Part shown: one piece after another, positions 23,976 through 33,118 of the stretch
Layout: every line of letters starts with the position of its first letter
How positions within the stretch are numbered: position 1 is the first letter of the stretch
Assembly (NCBI GenBank): GCA_020746995.1
Contig: JAGPXD010000001.1
Span: forward strand, 3,906,001 to 3,970,000
Reading direction: 5' to 3'
DNA from: Plectosphaerella cucumerina
Taxonomy: Eukaryota > Ascomycota > Sordariomycetes > Glomerellales > Plectosphaerellaceae
DNA length: 64,000 nucleotides
Made by a program: the position numbers and the translations under genes
Notes under the pieces: generated by a model
What the model was told of the DNA's origin: nothing
The model's database searches: none
The model's input: only the letters and a program-made list of their open reading frames with translations

Positions 23976-24551
23976 CTACTTGGCTGGGATAGGACCGAAT
24001 TTCGAAAACGGAGTGACGTGCCAAATGAGCTTCCCTGTAATCATGCTGGCAGACACAGGGCCGAACGTGTTGCTGTCGAGAACCTTGGCTTCCGGCCCAT
24101 CGCCCTCGAGCCAGACGTGCCCTTGTGGTACCGTGATGGCGGGCATGCCTGGCTTCTTTGGTTGCACCCTATCTCCCTCCAACGCAGTGATCCTCTTGAC
24201 ACTTTCAGTCTCGGGATGATTCGGACTCCTACAAGTGCCGGGCGGCGCGGTCAGAACATGCCACAAGGCTCGTTCATTACGAGGAGTGGGTGTGTCGTCT
24301 TACATGAAGGTTACGATCATCCCCCTCTTGAGGTTCTGCGATGGCTTCCAGCGCCAGTTAAGCGTCCAATCCGGTGCCGTTGTTTGATGGAAATCTGAGT
24401 TGAAATATGGGTACATCGACTCCCCTTGCACATATGTGAGGTTCACCACGTGCCTGTTGATGGTGATGGCCACGGGAGCAAAGAGGACTACTGACAGGAC
24501 CGAGGTCAATGACGTCCGTACCGTGGCTCCCCAGATGCTGTTGCGAAACAT
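23976..24551 (-). CDS. imp2: Mitochondrial inner membrane peptidase subunit 2 (Imp2), 166 aa
   Basis: Imp2 is a membrane-bound S26 signal peptidase that removes sorting signals from proteins destined for the intermembrane space, working with Imp1. Two exons (24304-24551, 23976-24228) join across a 75-nt intron to give IVTFMSPNHPETESVKRI. One membrane segment is near the N-terminus (SVLSVVLFAPVAITI). The catalytic serine lies in VQGESMYPYF and the catalytic lysine in SVKRITALEGD, followed by box-E-like HVWLEGDGPEAKVLDSNTFGPV and ending LIWHVTPFSKFG. Length agrees with yeast Imp2 (177 aa). The frame is open 5 codons above the chosen ATG, but without another ATG. Confidence 0.92.
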
Positions 24552-25114
24552 CGTGTGAATAGACAATATGGCAGTATCGTCTACTACATGAGGGGTTCTT
24601 GGGGTGCTTCAGCTCACTGTGATCCCAGTACTGCTCGCGATACCTTGCCCCGTGGTTGTTGGTTTTCGTGCTGAGCCGAGTCCACTTCAAGATCGAACCA
24701 GTCCCCCCTCACCTAATCAGCCCCCGACCTGACCCCCTGTCCTTATCGCCTTATCGCAGCTTCACAACGACCTCTTCACTCAACACACAGCACTTCATGA
24801 CTTGTCTCGTTGTATTCATCATTGATCGACCCCCTCCTACGGTTTACAATGTCCCGATTGATGCTTTTGACGCCGCCAGTACTCCTGCCATGGTGACATG
24901 GCCCCCCACATCTCAAGACGGTCCACGTCTCCAACCATCCCGCTCACCATGCAGCGCTGCGAAGGGACCTGGTACCCCCTCGACCGTCCCACAACTTCCA
25001 TGCGCTAAAATCATGCGTTCGTTTGCTCCTCTGGTGCTGCCGTGGACAGGACGAGGGCACGGGCGTGTCGTCGGAGATTCCAGTCGTACAACAAGAGGTG
25101 ATGCGTGTCGCCGA
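24552..25114. other. Intergenic region upstream of imp2
   Basis: Promoter side of imp2 and 3' side of the eIF2-alpha gene, both on the minus strand. The plus-strand frame over 24656-25660 continues into antisense of eIF2-alpha and is rejected. Confidence 0.55.
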
Positions 25115-26345
25115 TTAGACGGTGCCGGGAATGTCATCATCGCTGCCACTCACGCTCTCGTCACCGCTGACCTCGGCGTTCTCGCGTTCCCTCTTCTCCA
25201 TCAGAGCCTGCAGCTCCGCGTCGTCGCTCTCGGTGACCGCCTTGGGCTCCATCTTGACGATGAGCGAGCCACCTGCGGCCTCGATGCTTGCCCGGATGTC
25301 GACGATCGCCTCCTCCAGACGGGTGATGCCGTGGCTCTTGTCGAGACAGGTGCTGGTGAGGACGTAGAGCGGGGGCGAAACCAGCTTGACCTTGACCTGG
25401 GTCTCCTCGGTGTTCCTGGACTCGGCGGTGCGCAGCGCGGCCTTGACGGCGTCGATTCCCTCGTAGCCGAAGCAGGTAACCTCGACATCGGCGCGAACCT
25501 TCGTGGGCTGGGGCGTGAGGCGCTTGCCAATGTACGACTGGAGCTCCTCCTTGACGGCATCGGAGGGGAATGTGACGTCTTGCCACACATCGGGGTTCCT
25601 GCATCAAATCGTCAGCAAACACCGTCCCCTTCCACAGGGGAGCATTGCGCGCTCACGTGATGGAGAGCTTGAAGGCGTCGATCGCGTGGCCGAACTTCTT
25701 GTTGAGCGGCCAGGCGATGCTCTGGTAGAGTGTGTCGATGGGGGTGAGGGTCTTCTCGGCGACGTGGCGCATGATGGAGTGAACCATCTTGCCCTTGTTG
25801 TACCTCTCCTCGCACTTGACGATATCCTCGGGAGACACTCGCCGCTTGCTGAGATCGATGTAGCCCTTCTCCTTGTCCACACGGAGGACGACGACGACCT
25901 CGTTCCGGCCGACCCTGATCAGCTTCTGAATGGAACGAATACGACGACGGGACAGCTCGGATAGCAGGATCATGCCGTCAATGTTGTCGTCTGAGGTGAG
26001 ATGAGCATCGGGAACGGATTCGTATCGGGACAAGGTTGCTTACACTCTGCGTCGCGGGTTAGTCAAGGTCGTCGGTCTCAAAAGACGTTCACAGCCGGGC
26101 TACTACTCACCAAGAAGTTTGACGTAGGCACCCATCTCTGCGATCTGTCACCATGTTAGATCCAGTCCCTGCCGCCTCGAGCGACCAAACGAACCTGCTT
26201 GACGTTGACCCTAGCGCCGGTAGGTTAGAACCATGTTGTTTGCCGCGACTCTCCTAGCAGGACCGAAAACATACATGACGAACTCGTCAATCTCCGGGTA
26301 CTTGTTCTCATAGTACCGGAAGTGGCTGTAGTTCGGCTCCGACAT
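25115..26345 (-). CDS. sui2: Translation initiation factor eIF2 subunit alpha, 313 aa
   Basis: eIF2-alpha is part of the ternary complex that brings initiator tRNA to the ribosome; phosphorylation of one serine by Gcn2-type kinases represses translation. Six exons: 26275-26345 (71 nt), 26195-26210 (16 nt), 26111-26144 (34 nt), 26044-26046 (3 nt), 25657-25990 and 25115-25598. The sum is 942 nt. The S1 domain is spread over the small exons (VMVNVKQIAEMGAYVKLLEYDNIDGMILLSELSRRRIRSI); the regulatory serine is the second one in LLSELSRRR, residue 55 here. The helical and C-terminal alpha/beta domains follow, and the acidic tail ends in SGSDDDIPGTV. Yeast Sui2 has 304 residues. All splice sites are GT-AG, with CTAAC branch sites in introns 1, 2 and 3. 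The gene is divergent from bub3. Confidence 0.95.
26044..26046 (-). other. 3-nt micro-exon of eIF2-alpha
   Basis: The bases AGT are flanked by a GCAG acceptor (intron 26047-26110) and a GTAAGC donor (intron 25991-26043). They complete the conserved LLEYDN sequence. Without them the adjoining exons would still be in frame but encode LLDDN. Confidence 0.85.
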
Positions 26346-26944
26346 GATGACAGCTGGCGCGATCTCGCGACTTTCGGGGCGGTATGTGTCGGGTTGGTGG
26401 TTAGGTTCGGTATGGGTCGCGGCGGGGTTGACGAGTGTTGGCGGGCGCCTCGGTGTTGTGCTTGCTCGGTTGCTGGATCACCGGTTTTGTGGAAGCGGAT
26501 CTACCCAAGTTGGAAAGCTGCACGGGTTGAACGGGAATTCTCTGGAAGCGCCGTTTCAGTCGAGCCTCGTCGTGTTCAAGCTTGGAGGGGGCGAGTCCGA
26601 GGTCGTGCGTGGGGGGGTTCTGGGCGAGTCACAATTTTGGAGCGACGGAAGAAATTGCGGCACTGATGGTGGGGTGAGGCTAGGTAAGTGTGGCGGAGGA
26701 CCAAGAGCCCACGCCTACGCTGGAAGGAGCTCCATCTTATCACCACGTGACAATGCTGCCCCTCCAACCGTCCCGTCCTTGCGTCGGTGCTCCAGTGCAG
26801 AGGTACCTGCGCCCTGGCCTAGCGCAGCCCATCACTCAGGATAGCAAAGTACCCTGTAAACAAAAGCTTCGTTGCCGTCCCGAACATCAGCAACTCTCTA
26901 CGAGCGCAAGACACCCAAATCCGCCACCCACACCCTACACAAAC
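26346..26944. promoter_or_regulatory. Bidirectional promoter region of eIF2-alpha and bub3
   Basis: A 599-bp interval between the start codons of two divergent genes. No gene fits inside it. I saw no clear TATA element; the bub3-proximal side is CAAC- and ACC-rich as in a fungal leader. Confidence 0.6.
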
Positions 26945-28184
26945 ATGGCTCCAGGTCAGGAACCTCTCCGCGATCGCAGTCTACAAGTTTTGCGCCCGCT
27001 AACATGCGCATAGCTTCCCAATTCGAGCTGGCGCAGCCCCCCACTGATTCCATCTCGTCACTGGCGTATGCCCCCGAATCGCCAACGAGGCTCCTTGTGT
27101 CGTCCTGGGATAAGCATGTGTACCTCTACGACACCCATAGCGGCGAAGGCGAGGTCTCCGGAGCACGGATCAACTCTTTTGAGCACAGGGCCCCGGTGTT
27201 AGATGTGTGCTTTGGCGCCAACGACTCGGAAGCCTACAGCGCCTGCATGGACTGGCAAGTGTACAGGTACGTCGATGCCCCGGTCGCATGAAAGCTGGCT
27301 CATCATCTTCAACAGGATCGACCTTGAGACTGGAGAGAAGACATCGGTGGCACAGCATGGAGCACCGGTCCGCTGTGTTGTCTACAGCCCCCAGCATTGT
27401 AAGCGACAACCCCCCTTGGTCAGACTTGCCCATGAAACTGACAGTTCGCCCCTCAGCTCTCCTGATATCGGCTTCGTGGGACCAAACCCTGCAGGTTCAC
27501 AACGTCAAGAACCCATCCTCGCCGAACGTCACTCTTCAGCTGCCCGGCAAGCCGCATGCCCTATCTGCCAGCCCAACCAAGCTCGTCGTCGCCATGACAG
27601 CGCGCCTCGTCCACATCTACGATCTCTCCACAATCCCCTCGCTCCTCGGCTCACCCGATGCCGCCAGCGCAATCAAGCCCTGGCAAGAGCGCGAGTCGTC
27701 CCTGAAGTTCCTGACACGTGCCGTCTCCTGCATGCCGAATGATGCAGGGTACGCCACCTCCAGTATCGAGGGCCGTGTCGCCGTTGAATGGTTTGAAGAT
27801 TCCACAGAGTCCCAAGCCCGCAAGTATGCGTTCAAGTGCCACAGGCAAGCAGCCCCAGCAGATGAGAACGGCGCGGGCGGCGGTGACATTGTCTACCCTG
27901 TCAACGCTCTTGCTTTCCACCCCGCTTACGGCACATTCGCTTCGGGAGGCGGCGACGGCACCGTTGCCTTGTGGGACGCTGAAGCGAAGAGGCGCATGAA
28001 GCAGTACCAGAAGTTCCCCGACAGCGTCGCGGCCCTGGCCTTCTCCGCGGACGGGAAACACCTTGCCGTCGGAGTTAGCCCTGGGTTCGAGACTGGCATG
28101 GAGGACTACTCTGGAGAAGGCAAGGCGATGGTGCTCATCAGGGAGCTGAGCGACACGGAAGCAAAAGGAAAGGGGGCTAAGTGA
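26945..28184 (+). CDS. bub3: Spindle checkpoint WD40 protein Bub3, 357 aa
   Basis: Bub3 is a seven-bladed propeller that docks Bub1 and Mad3 onto phosphorylated kinetochores in the spindle checkpoint. Four exons (26945-26954, 27014-27266, 27316-27398, 27457-28184) join in phase. Bub3 blocks are plain: LLVSSWDKHVYLYDT, HRAPVLDVCFG, YSACMDWQVYRIDLETG, LLISASWDQTLQVHNV, VNALAFHPAYGTFASGGGDGTVALWD. In the preferred model the first exon is only 10 nt (MAP), followed by a 59-nt intron starting GTCAGG and ending GCGCATAG, with a CTAAC branch site 10 nt before the acceptor. The alternative is a start at the ATG at 27004 without this intron (MRI instead of MAP); both give 357 residues. The C-terminus is Lys-rich. 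Confidence 0.93.
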
Positions 28185-28363
28185 AGAACATTTGCTGGCT
28201 TGCCCCAGCGGGCGCTCCCAGAGGTCAAAATGTGTACATCAGATGAGCTGGCGCCAGGCGTTCAATGGATACCTTGGTCTTTGATCACTTGGAATACACG
28301 AGTTTGAACTTGTTGAAGACTAATTGACACCAAAATCCACCGTAGGTCGCGGTCAGATCGCCG

Positions 28364-30011
28364 TCAGCCCGCAAGCCACCCGTTCCATGTCTTTGGAGTA
28401 CTGCGGTCGAGTGGCAGGCTTGTTTCTGCTGATGGACCTCCTCGCTCGCCATGGTTTTTGCGACTACTGCCGGGCGGTATCTCGTTGTCTCTGGGGCCGC
28501 TCCAAGAGATTGCCTTGGGGGCGCCGCCATGCAGTCGAGGTCGTTGCTCAGGAGGGAGATCTGCGTTGTCGTTGATGGGCGACTGAAGAGTGACTCTGCC
28601 AAATGCTAGGCTATCCTCAAACTCCCTGTCAAACATCAGGGGCTGCCTTTTTCGCAACGTTGGAAGTGGTGTTGCTGGAATCTCTGGGAATTCCACCGAT
28701 GGGAAGACACCGAGGATATCTGTCTGACGTGGCTCATAGGATGTGACTAATGAGCCGGTGCGTTCTGTAAACGAATCTGCGTTACTCTGCAATGGTGCTT
28801 TGCTTTGAGTACGCCGCTCGTTGACGTTGTCGGCTGGAGCAGGTGTTGGCAGCAGGTCAGGGTCGATGAAGGGCATCTGGCGCCGACACTTGCGGCGCTT
28901 GGGACTCTCTTTGAATCCGGTGACACAAGTAAGCTGGCCCATTCCTGTGATTGTCGGGTCTCTGCGCCGCCGCTTCGAGCTCGCAAACTTTGTGAGCTCG
29001 ACACCCTCCATGTTGCTGAAGCCATCTCGAGGCTGGAGTCCGAGGTGCTGCGCAGTTTGTGAGATGGAATTCGAGTATACGGCAGGTACAGATGGTTCTT
29101 TGAAATCTTCAAGGCTGATATTTGGGTGCAGATGGGAGGCGACTTGAAACCTGCCGGGTACTTCGGCGGCCGTGGGAAACATGTCGAAGTCTTCGTCTGC
29201 TGAAAATGTCAGAGTGCCATCATGAACCGTAATCGGGGCCACATACCTTCGGTCTTGACAAACGGGACCATATCTGCGATCTCTTCCTTGTCTAAAGACA
29301 GTTTGGGTGCCTTGTCGACTGGTAACTCCTTCGTCGTTGAGGGTTGTTGCTCGGGTTTGCTGGAGACACCAGGTAGAGCAACTTCAGGGCGCCTCTCGTT
29401 GCCCTCTGGTGTGCGAGGGATTCCTCTAAGGCTTGGGGCGACATCTGGGGGGAGGTGAAGGTCGCGTCGCCCAAGAGCTAAAAATGCTCGAGGGTCTCGA
29501 CCAACTGTCGAGTCGGTCATGCTTCTCTGAATGCGTACATTCTTCGCGGAAGGATCCCGGGCAGGCCTCATTTCCCAGGCATGAGTGATGTACGACTGTC
29601 TTCCATCAATATCCTCTGTCGGGCTGGCTGCGCTGGGGTTTGCCGGTGGAGTTGGGAGATTCTTCCGCGAGTATGTTCTGAGTATCTTGTGACGAATGCT
29701 GGCATCATGATCGGAAGACATCGTGCTGGACACTCTGTGCAGCATGATCTCGCGATATATGTGAACGGAACTGACGGGATCAATGTGCAAGTTTGACAGG
29801 TTTGATTCTGGTGGTCCTTCAGAAATCGGGGTTTGTGGAACCTGCGGCATAGTCGGACAGCGGTGGTCTTCCATCTTCCAGGAAGGAGCTACCCACCTGC
29901 AATCGGAAGGCAGGAACATACATGCATTAGTAGGTATCACCCTGGTAAGACGAAATTTCCGAGTTTGAATAATTCACAGTGTTCCATGTCAGAAGCTTTC
30001 GAGTGGGGCAT
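28364..30011 (-). CDS. Unrecognised, largely disordered protein, 518 aa
   Basis: Not recognised. Three exons (29941-30011, 29247-29896, 28364-29199) fit a continuous frame across introns of 44 and 47 nt. The first exon reads MPHSKASDMEHCELFKLGNFVLPG and joins to WVAPSWKMEDHRCP. The protein is rich in Pro, Ser and charged residues with few predicted helices. Basic clusters (SSKRRRRD, SPKRRKCRRQ) suggest nuclear location. A more conserved-looking block is PATPLPTLRKRQPLMFDREFEDSLAFGRVTL, and the last residues are TPKTWNGWLAG. If the first exon is wrong, translation would start at the ATG at 29874 (MEDHRCP). The 3' end is only 179 bp from that of bub3, tail to tail. Confidence 0.65.
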
Positions 30012-30401
30012 CTTCCAACAGCAATCTTGAAAAGGTTGAAGGTAGTGTTAGATACTGCTGTTCAAATACCCTTCAGCACGCCCGTCATAGAGGCTTCGCT
30101 ACAAGCCCGTGATAAAAGCAACTGCAATGTTTGGAATTAATGGTGCTTGCGAGGATTTAGGTAGCTCATGGAGACAACCCCTTTTCAAACGACTGCCCTG
30201 AAGTTGATTGCCATAGTGGCTTTCGGATGTCCATCGCTACCGTAAGACTTACAGAACGGCTGAACTTGAACATCCGCTCCTTCTGGAGTGTCTACCTTGG
30301 TCTCTTGCAAGACCCAGTCGACGCAGTCTGTCATTTTCAACGTCGCCAACAAACGAAACCCGTGATCTCTTCCTCCTCGGCTGGTAATGTGCTCGAGAGT
30401 C
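30012..30401. other. Spacer between two minus-strand genes
   Basis: Contains the 3' region of the aldo/keto reductase gene and the promoter of the disordered-protein gene. No further gene seen. Confidence 0.55.
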
Positions 30402-31810
30402 CTACTTTGCACCTTTGGTTGGCGCAACGGGCTGACATTGAATGATTAGCAAGATTCCATTCCTGCTATCCTTCTTGGGAAGCCTTACCTGGGGTTCCGA
30501 GACATAGTCATGCGTTCCACCCATTCCGAGGAGCCAGACCTGTGTATTGGTCTGGGGCACCTTCTCTCCCCAGATGAAGTTGTGTGGGAAGCCTAGGTCG
30601 AAGGGGACGGCAGATTCAATCTCCTGAATATCCTCGCTGCTCAGACTGATGCTCAGGGCATCAATGTTCCCACGGAGGTGGTCGATGTTACGGCCCCCAA
30701 TGATGGGGAAGACGTAGGGGGCTTTGTGCATGACGTAGGCCTGCGCAATACTGGTGATGATGGTGTCTTTCCGGTTGGCAATCTTCTCCAGCACCTGACT
30801 GATCTTGATTTGCGCCTCAGTGGCCTCAACTTTGCGGCCGTCCTGGGATTGGCGTTGCGCTTCCGTCTTGAAAGCGCCTCCGCCGAGCGCACCCCAGGGG
30901 GCCAGTCCCATTCCTTCGGCTTTGGCCATCGGGATGATGTCGCGCTCAAAGTCACGAGAAGCCGCCGACCAGCGGCCTTGGTAGACAGAGAACTGGCGGA
31001 GCCCGTGGTTTCGCGCATACTCGTTGGCTTTGCTGCGCAAAATGAGTGATTTGCGCAACTGATGACGCAGGGGAAAGGGGCTTACCTGACCACCCACGCT
31101 GGCGAGTCGCTGATGCCAAGGTACAGGACCTTGCCGGCCGTGACCAGGCTGTTCAGGGACTGCATCAGCTCGGGAATCGAAGTCGAATAGTCCCACCAGT
31201 GGACGTAGAGCTTGACTTTTGTGTCAGCTGTATTTGCAGAAAATGGGGTGTCCATGAGGCTAGCATACCAGGTCAATGTAGTCGGTTTGCAGCTTTCGCA
31301 GACTGGCCTCGACCGATGTATGAAGGCTCTTGCTTCCATTGCCAGTAAAATTGGCCATGATGTGAGGGGCATTTGGTCCACCTCGGAAGTTGGTGGTGTA
31401 TTTGGTCGCGATCACTGCATTGTGTCAGCACGACTGTATGTCTGCCTCAGTGACGAGAAACTCACCCATCTGGTCGCGGTTGCCTCTCTTCTTCATCCAC
31501 TGTCCGATCCATGACTCGGACTCCTCGAACTGGTAGTTGTTCGCTGTATCAATGAAGTTGCCGCCCTGAGAAAGGAGTTAGAACCATCCGGAAGGCAGTC
31601 CCACCGAATATTACTGACTTGCTGGTAGAAGTAGTCGAGTATGCCCTCCACTGTCTCTTGGTCACACGTGCCAAGAAGTCCCTTCCATGCATCGCCGAAG
31701 TTCATCGCCCCAAGGCAAAGAGGGCTGACGCGAACAGCGGCTGTGGGAGATAGGAGCCTGTACCGAGCCAGCGCGCTCACAGGAGGGGGTGCCATGGGTA
31801 GAGCAGACAT
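30402..31810 (-). CDS. Aldo/keto reductase, aryl-alcohol dehydrogenase type, 378 aa
   Basis: An NADP-dependent oxidoreductase of the aryl-alcohol dehydrogenase/NorA-like branch of the AKR family; the natural substrate is unknown. Six exons (31619-31810, 31466-31565, 31269-31414, 31086-31210, 30489-31032, 30402-30431). The AKR tetrad is present: Asp and Tyr in NFIDTANNY, Lys in VIATKYTT, His in LLYVHWWDY. Also visible are GKVLYLGISDSPAWVV, the SVYQGRWS block and the coenzyme-binding PIIGGRN. Exon 3 to 4 needs an AAG acceptor at 31211-31213, supported by the conserved IDLLYVHWWD and by the total length (1137 nt). The last intron (30432-30488) is 57 nt, in frame and without a stop. The gene stands alone, not in a metabolite cluster. 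Confidence 0.9.
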
Positions 31811-33118
31811 GGTGACGGTGGTATTGCTTCGTGGCTGTACGAGTTATGAATGAACGAAAGTCCTGATGGAGGAGTGAGCAGTGCCCGGTCAGAGTTCAGA
31901 GCGAGCGGACGGGTATTTATGTCGACAGTACTGGGTCAGGTCTAGGTGGGGAGGATCACATCGGACTTCCAAAGGTTCCGTCTATTTTGGCTTGTTCCAC
32001 GCGGCAGGTGGTTACTTCCCGAATGAGTCGGGTGGTGAGGGGGAGGAACCTGGAAGGTACCCAATTGACTAGAACCACCTCACGAAGCCTGCAAGAAGCA
32101 AGCCTACCAAGATGATTGACCTGAAGATTTGTGGAGGCATAGTTTGAACCCAAGCTCCCGAACCTCGGGAAGGAGTTTCGCAAGCTCCGAGAGTTGTTGC
32201 AATGTCCACATCACAATGCAAAGCGGATCGGTGGATGAGCTCATCCACATGCAGTGGAAGTTTGGTGGCATACCGCCCGGACGATCACATCTCGCTTTCG
32301 CGACGGGAAGTTTCAAGGCCCGGTCTTACACTACAACCGCCATTGGAGCAGCTGCCATGGGAGCCGAAAGACATGTCCGACGAGGACAGCATGCTCGTCA
32401 TTCAAGTCCGACCCCCGCCGTCGTTTAGCTTATCGCCGGTTAACCCCGTTGTCAAAACACCCCTATCCGGACTATAACCTAACCCGTTCGAACCTTTGCA
32501 TCGACATGCGGTCATCGTTGAAGAGAAGGGTTGTTCCAATATTCAGCCGGCTGTCTCTCACGGTGCTGGAGTATCTATGCATCTACTGCCGGAAGGACCA
32601 GCTTCCTCGGAACACCAGAGAGGTGCACATGTAGGGTAATGATTTCCGATCTTGTAGGTCAGTAATGGGGACTTTGCAATAAGAAAAATACTTCCAGCGG
32701 CCTGGTAGTCATTGTCGAGAGAACTCGTGTCTCAGAATATGCTTCCAAAGGAGCAGACCCGACAGCGACGACGTGACGCTTAGATGTCGGATGCCAGGCT
32801 CTCAGTGGAGGTCAGGGGCACCGTGTATGGACGACTCTCTTTGGCACGGTGAGGTGATGACTAACCACTGGCAACTTTTCCGACTTCAATCTTCCGGGAC
32901 GGATTGGCCCACGGCAAAACGTACGACTTCAAGACCTCGAGCTACGAACCGCTTTTCCTGGGCACCATATCGAGAGCAATTGACGACTCCCATCCGCACG
33001 CCGAACTTCCCGACCTGCCCGACCGCCCTGATTGTACCACCGCCGAGATACGACGCCGCGCGATGCCAACTTACTGAAGCATTTGAGCCGGAATGGCAAT
33101 ACCGACATCCTCGCGATC
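31811..33118. other. Intergenic region between divergent genes
   Basis: Upstream sequence of the reductase (minus) and of the PPR-like gene (plus). Frames such as 32254-32634 have no domain and irregular composition. Nothing else supported. Confidence 0.55.

Noticed and set aside
24656..25660. 334-codon plus-strand open frame
   Set aside because: Mostly antisense of eIF2-alpha and its 3' region; no domain.
30402..31810. Secondary-metabolite cluster around the NorA-like reductase
   Set aside because: No polyketide synthase, peptide synthetase, P450, transporter or cluster regulator is nearby; neighbours are a disordered protein and a PPR-like protein.
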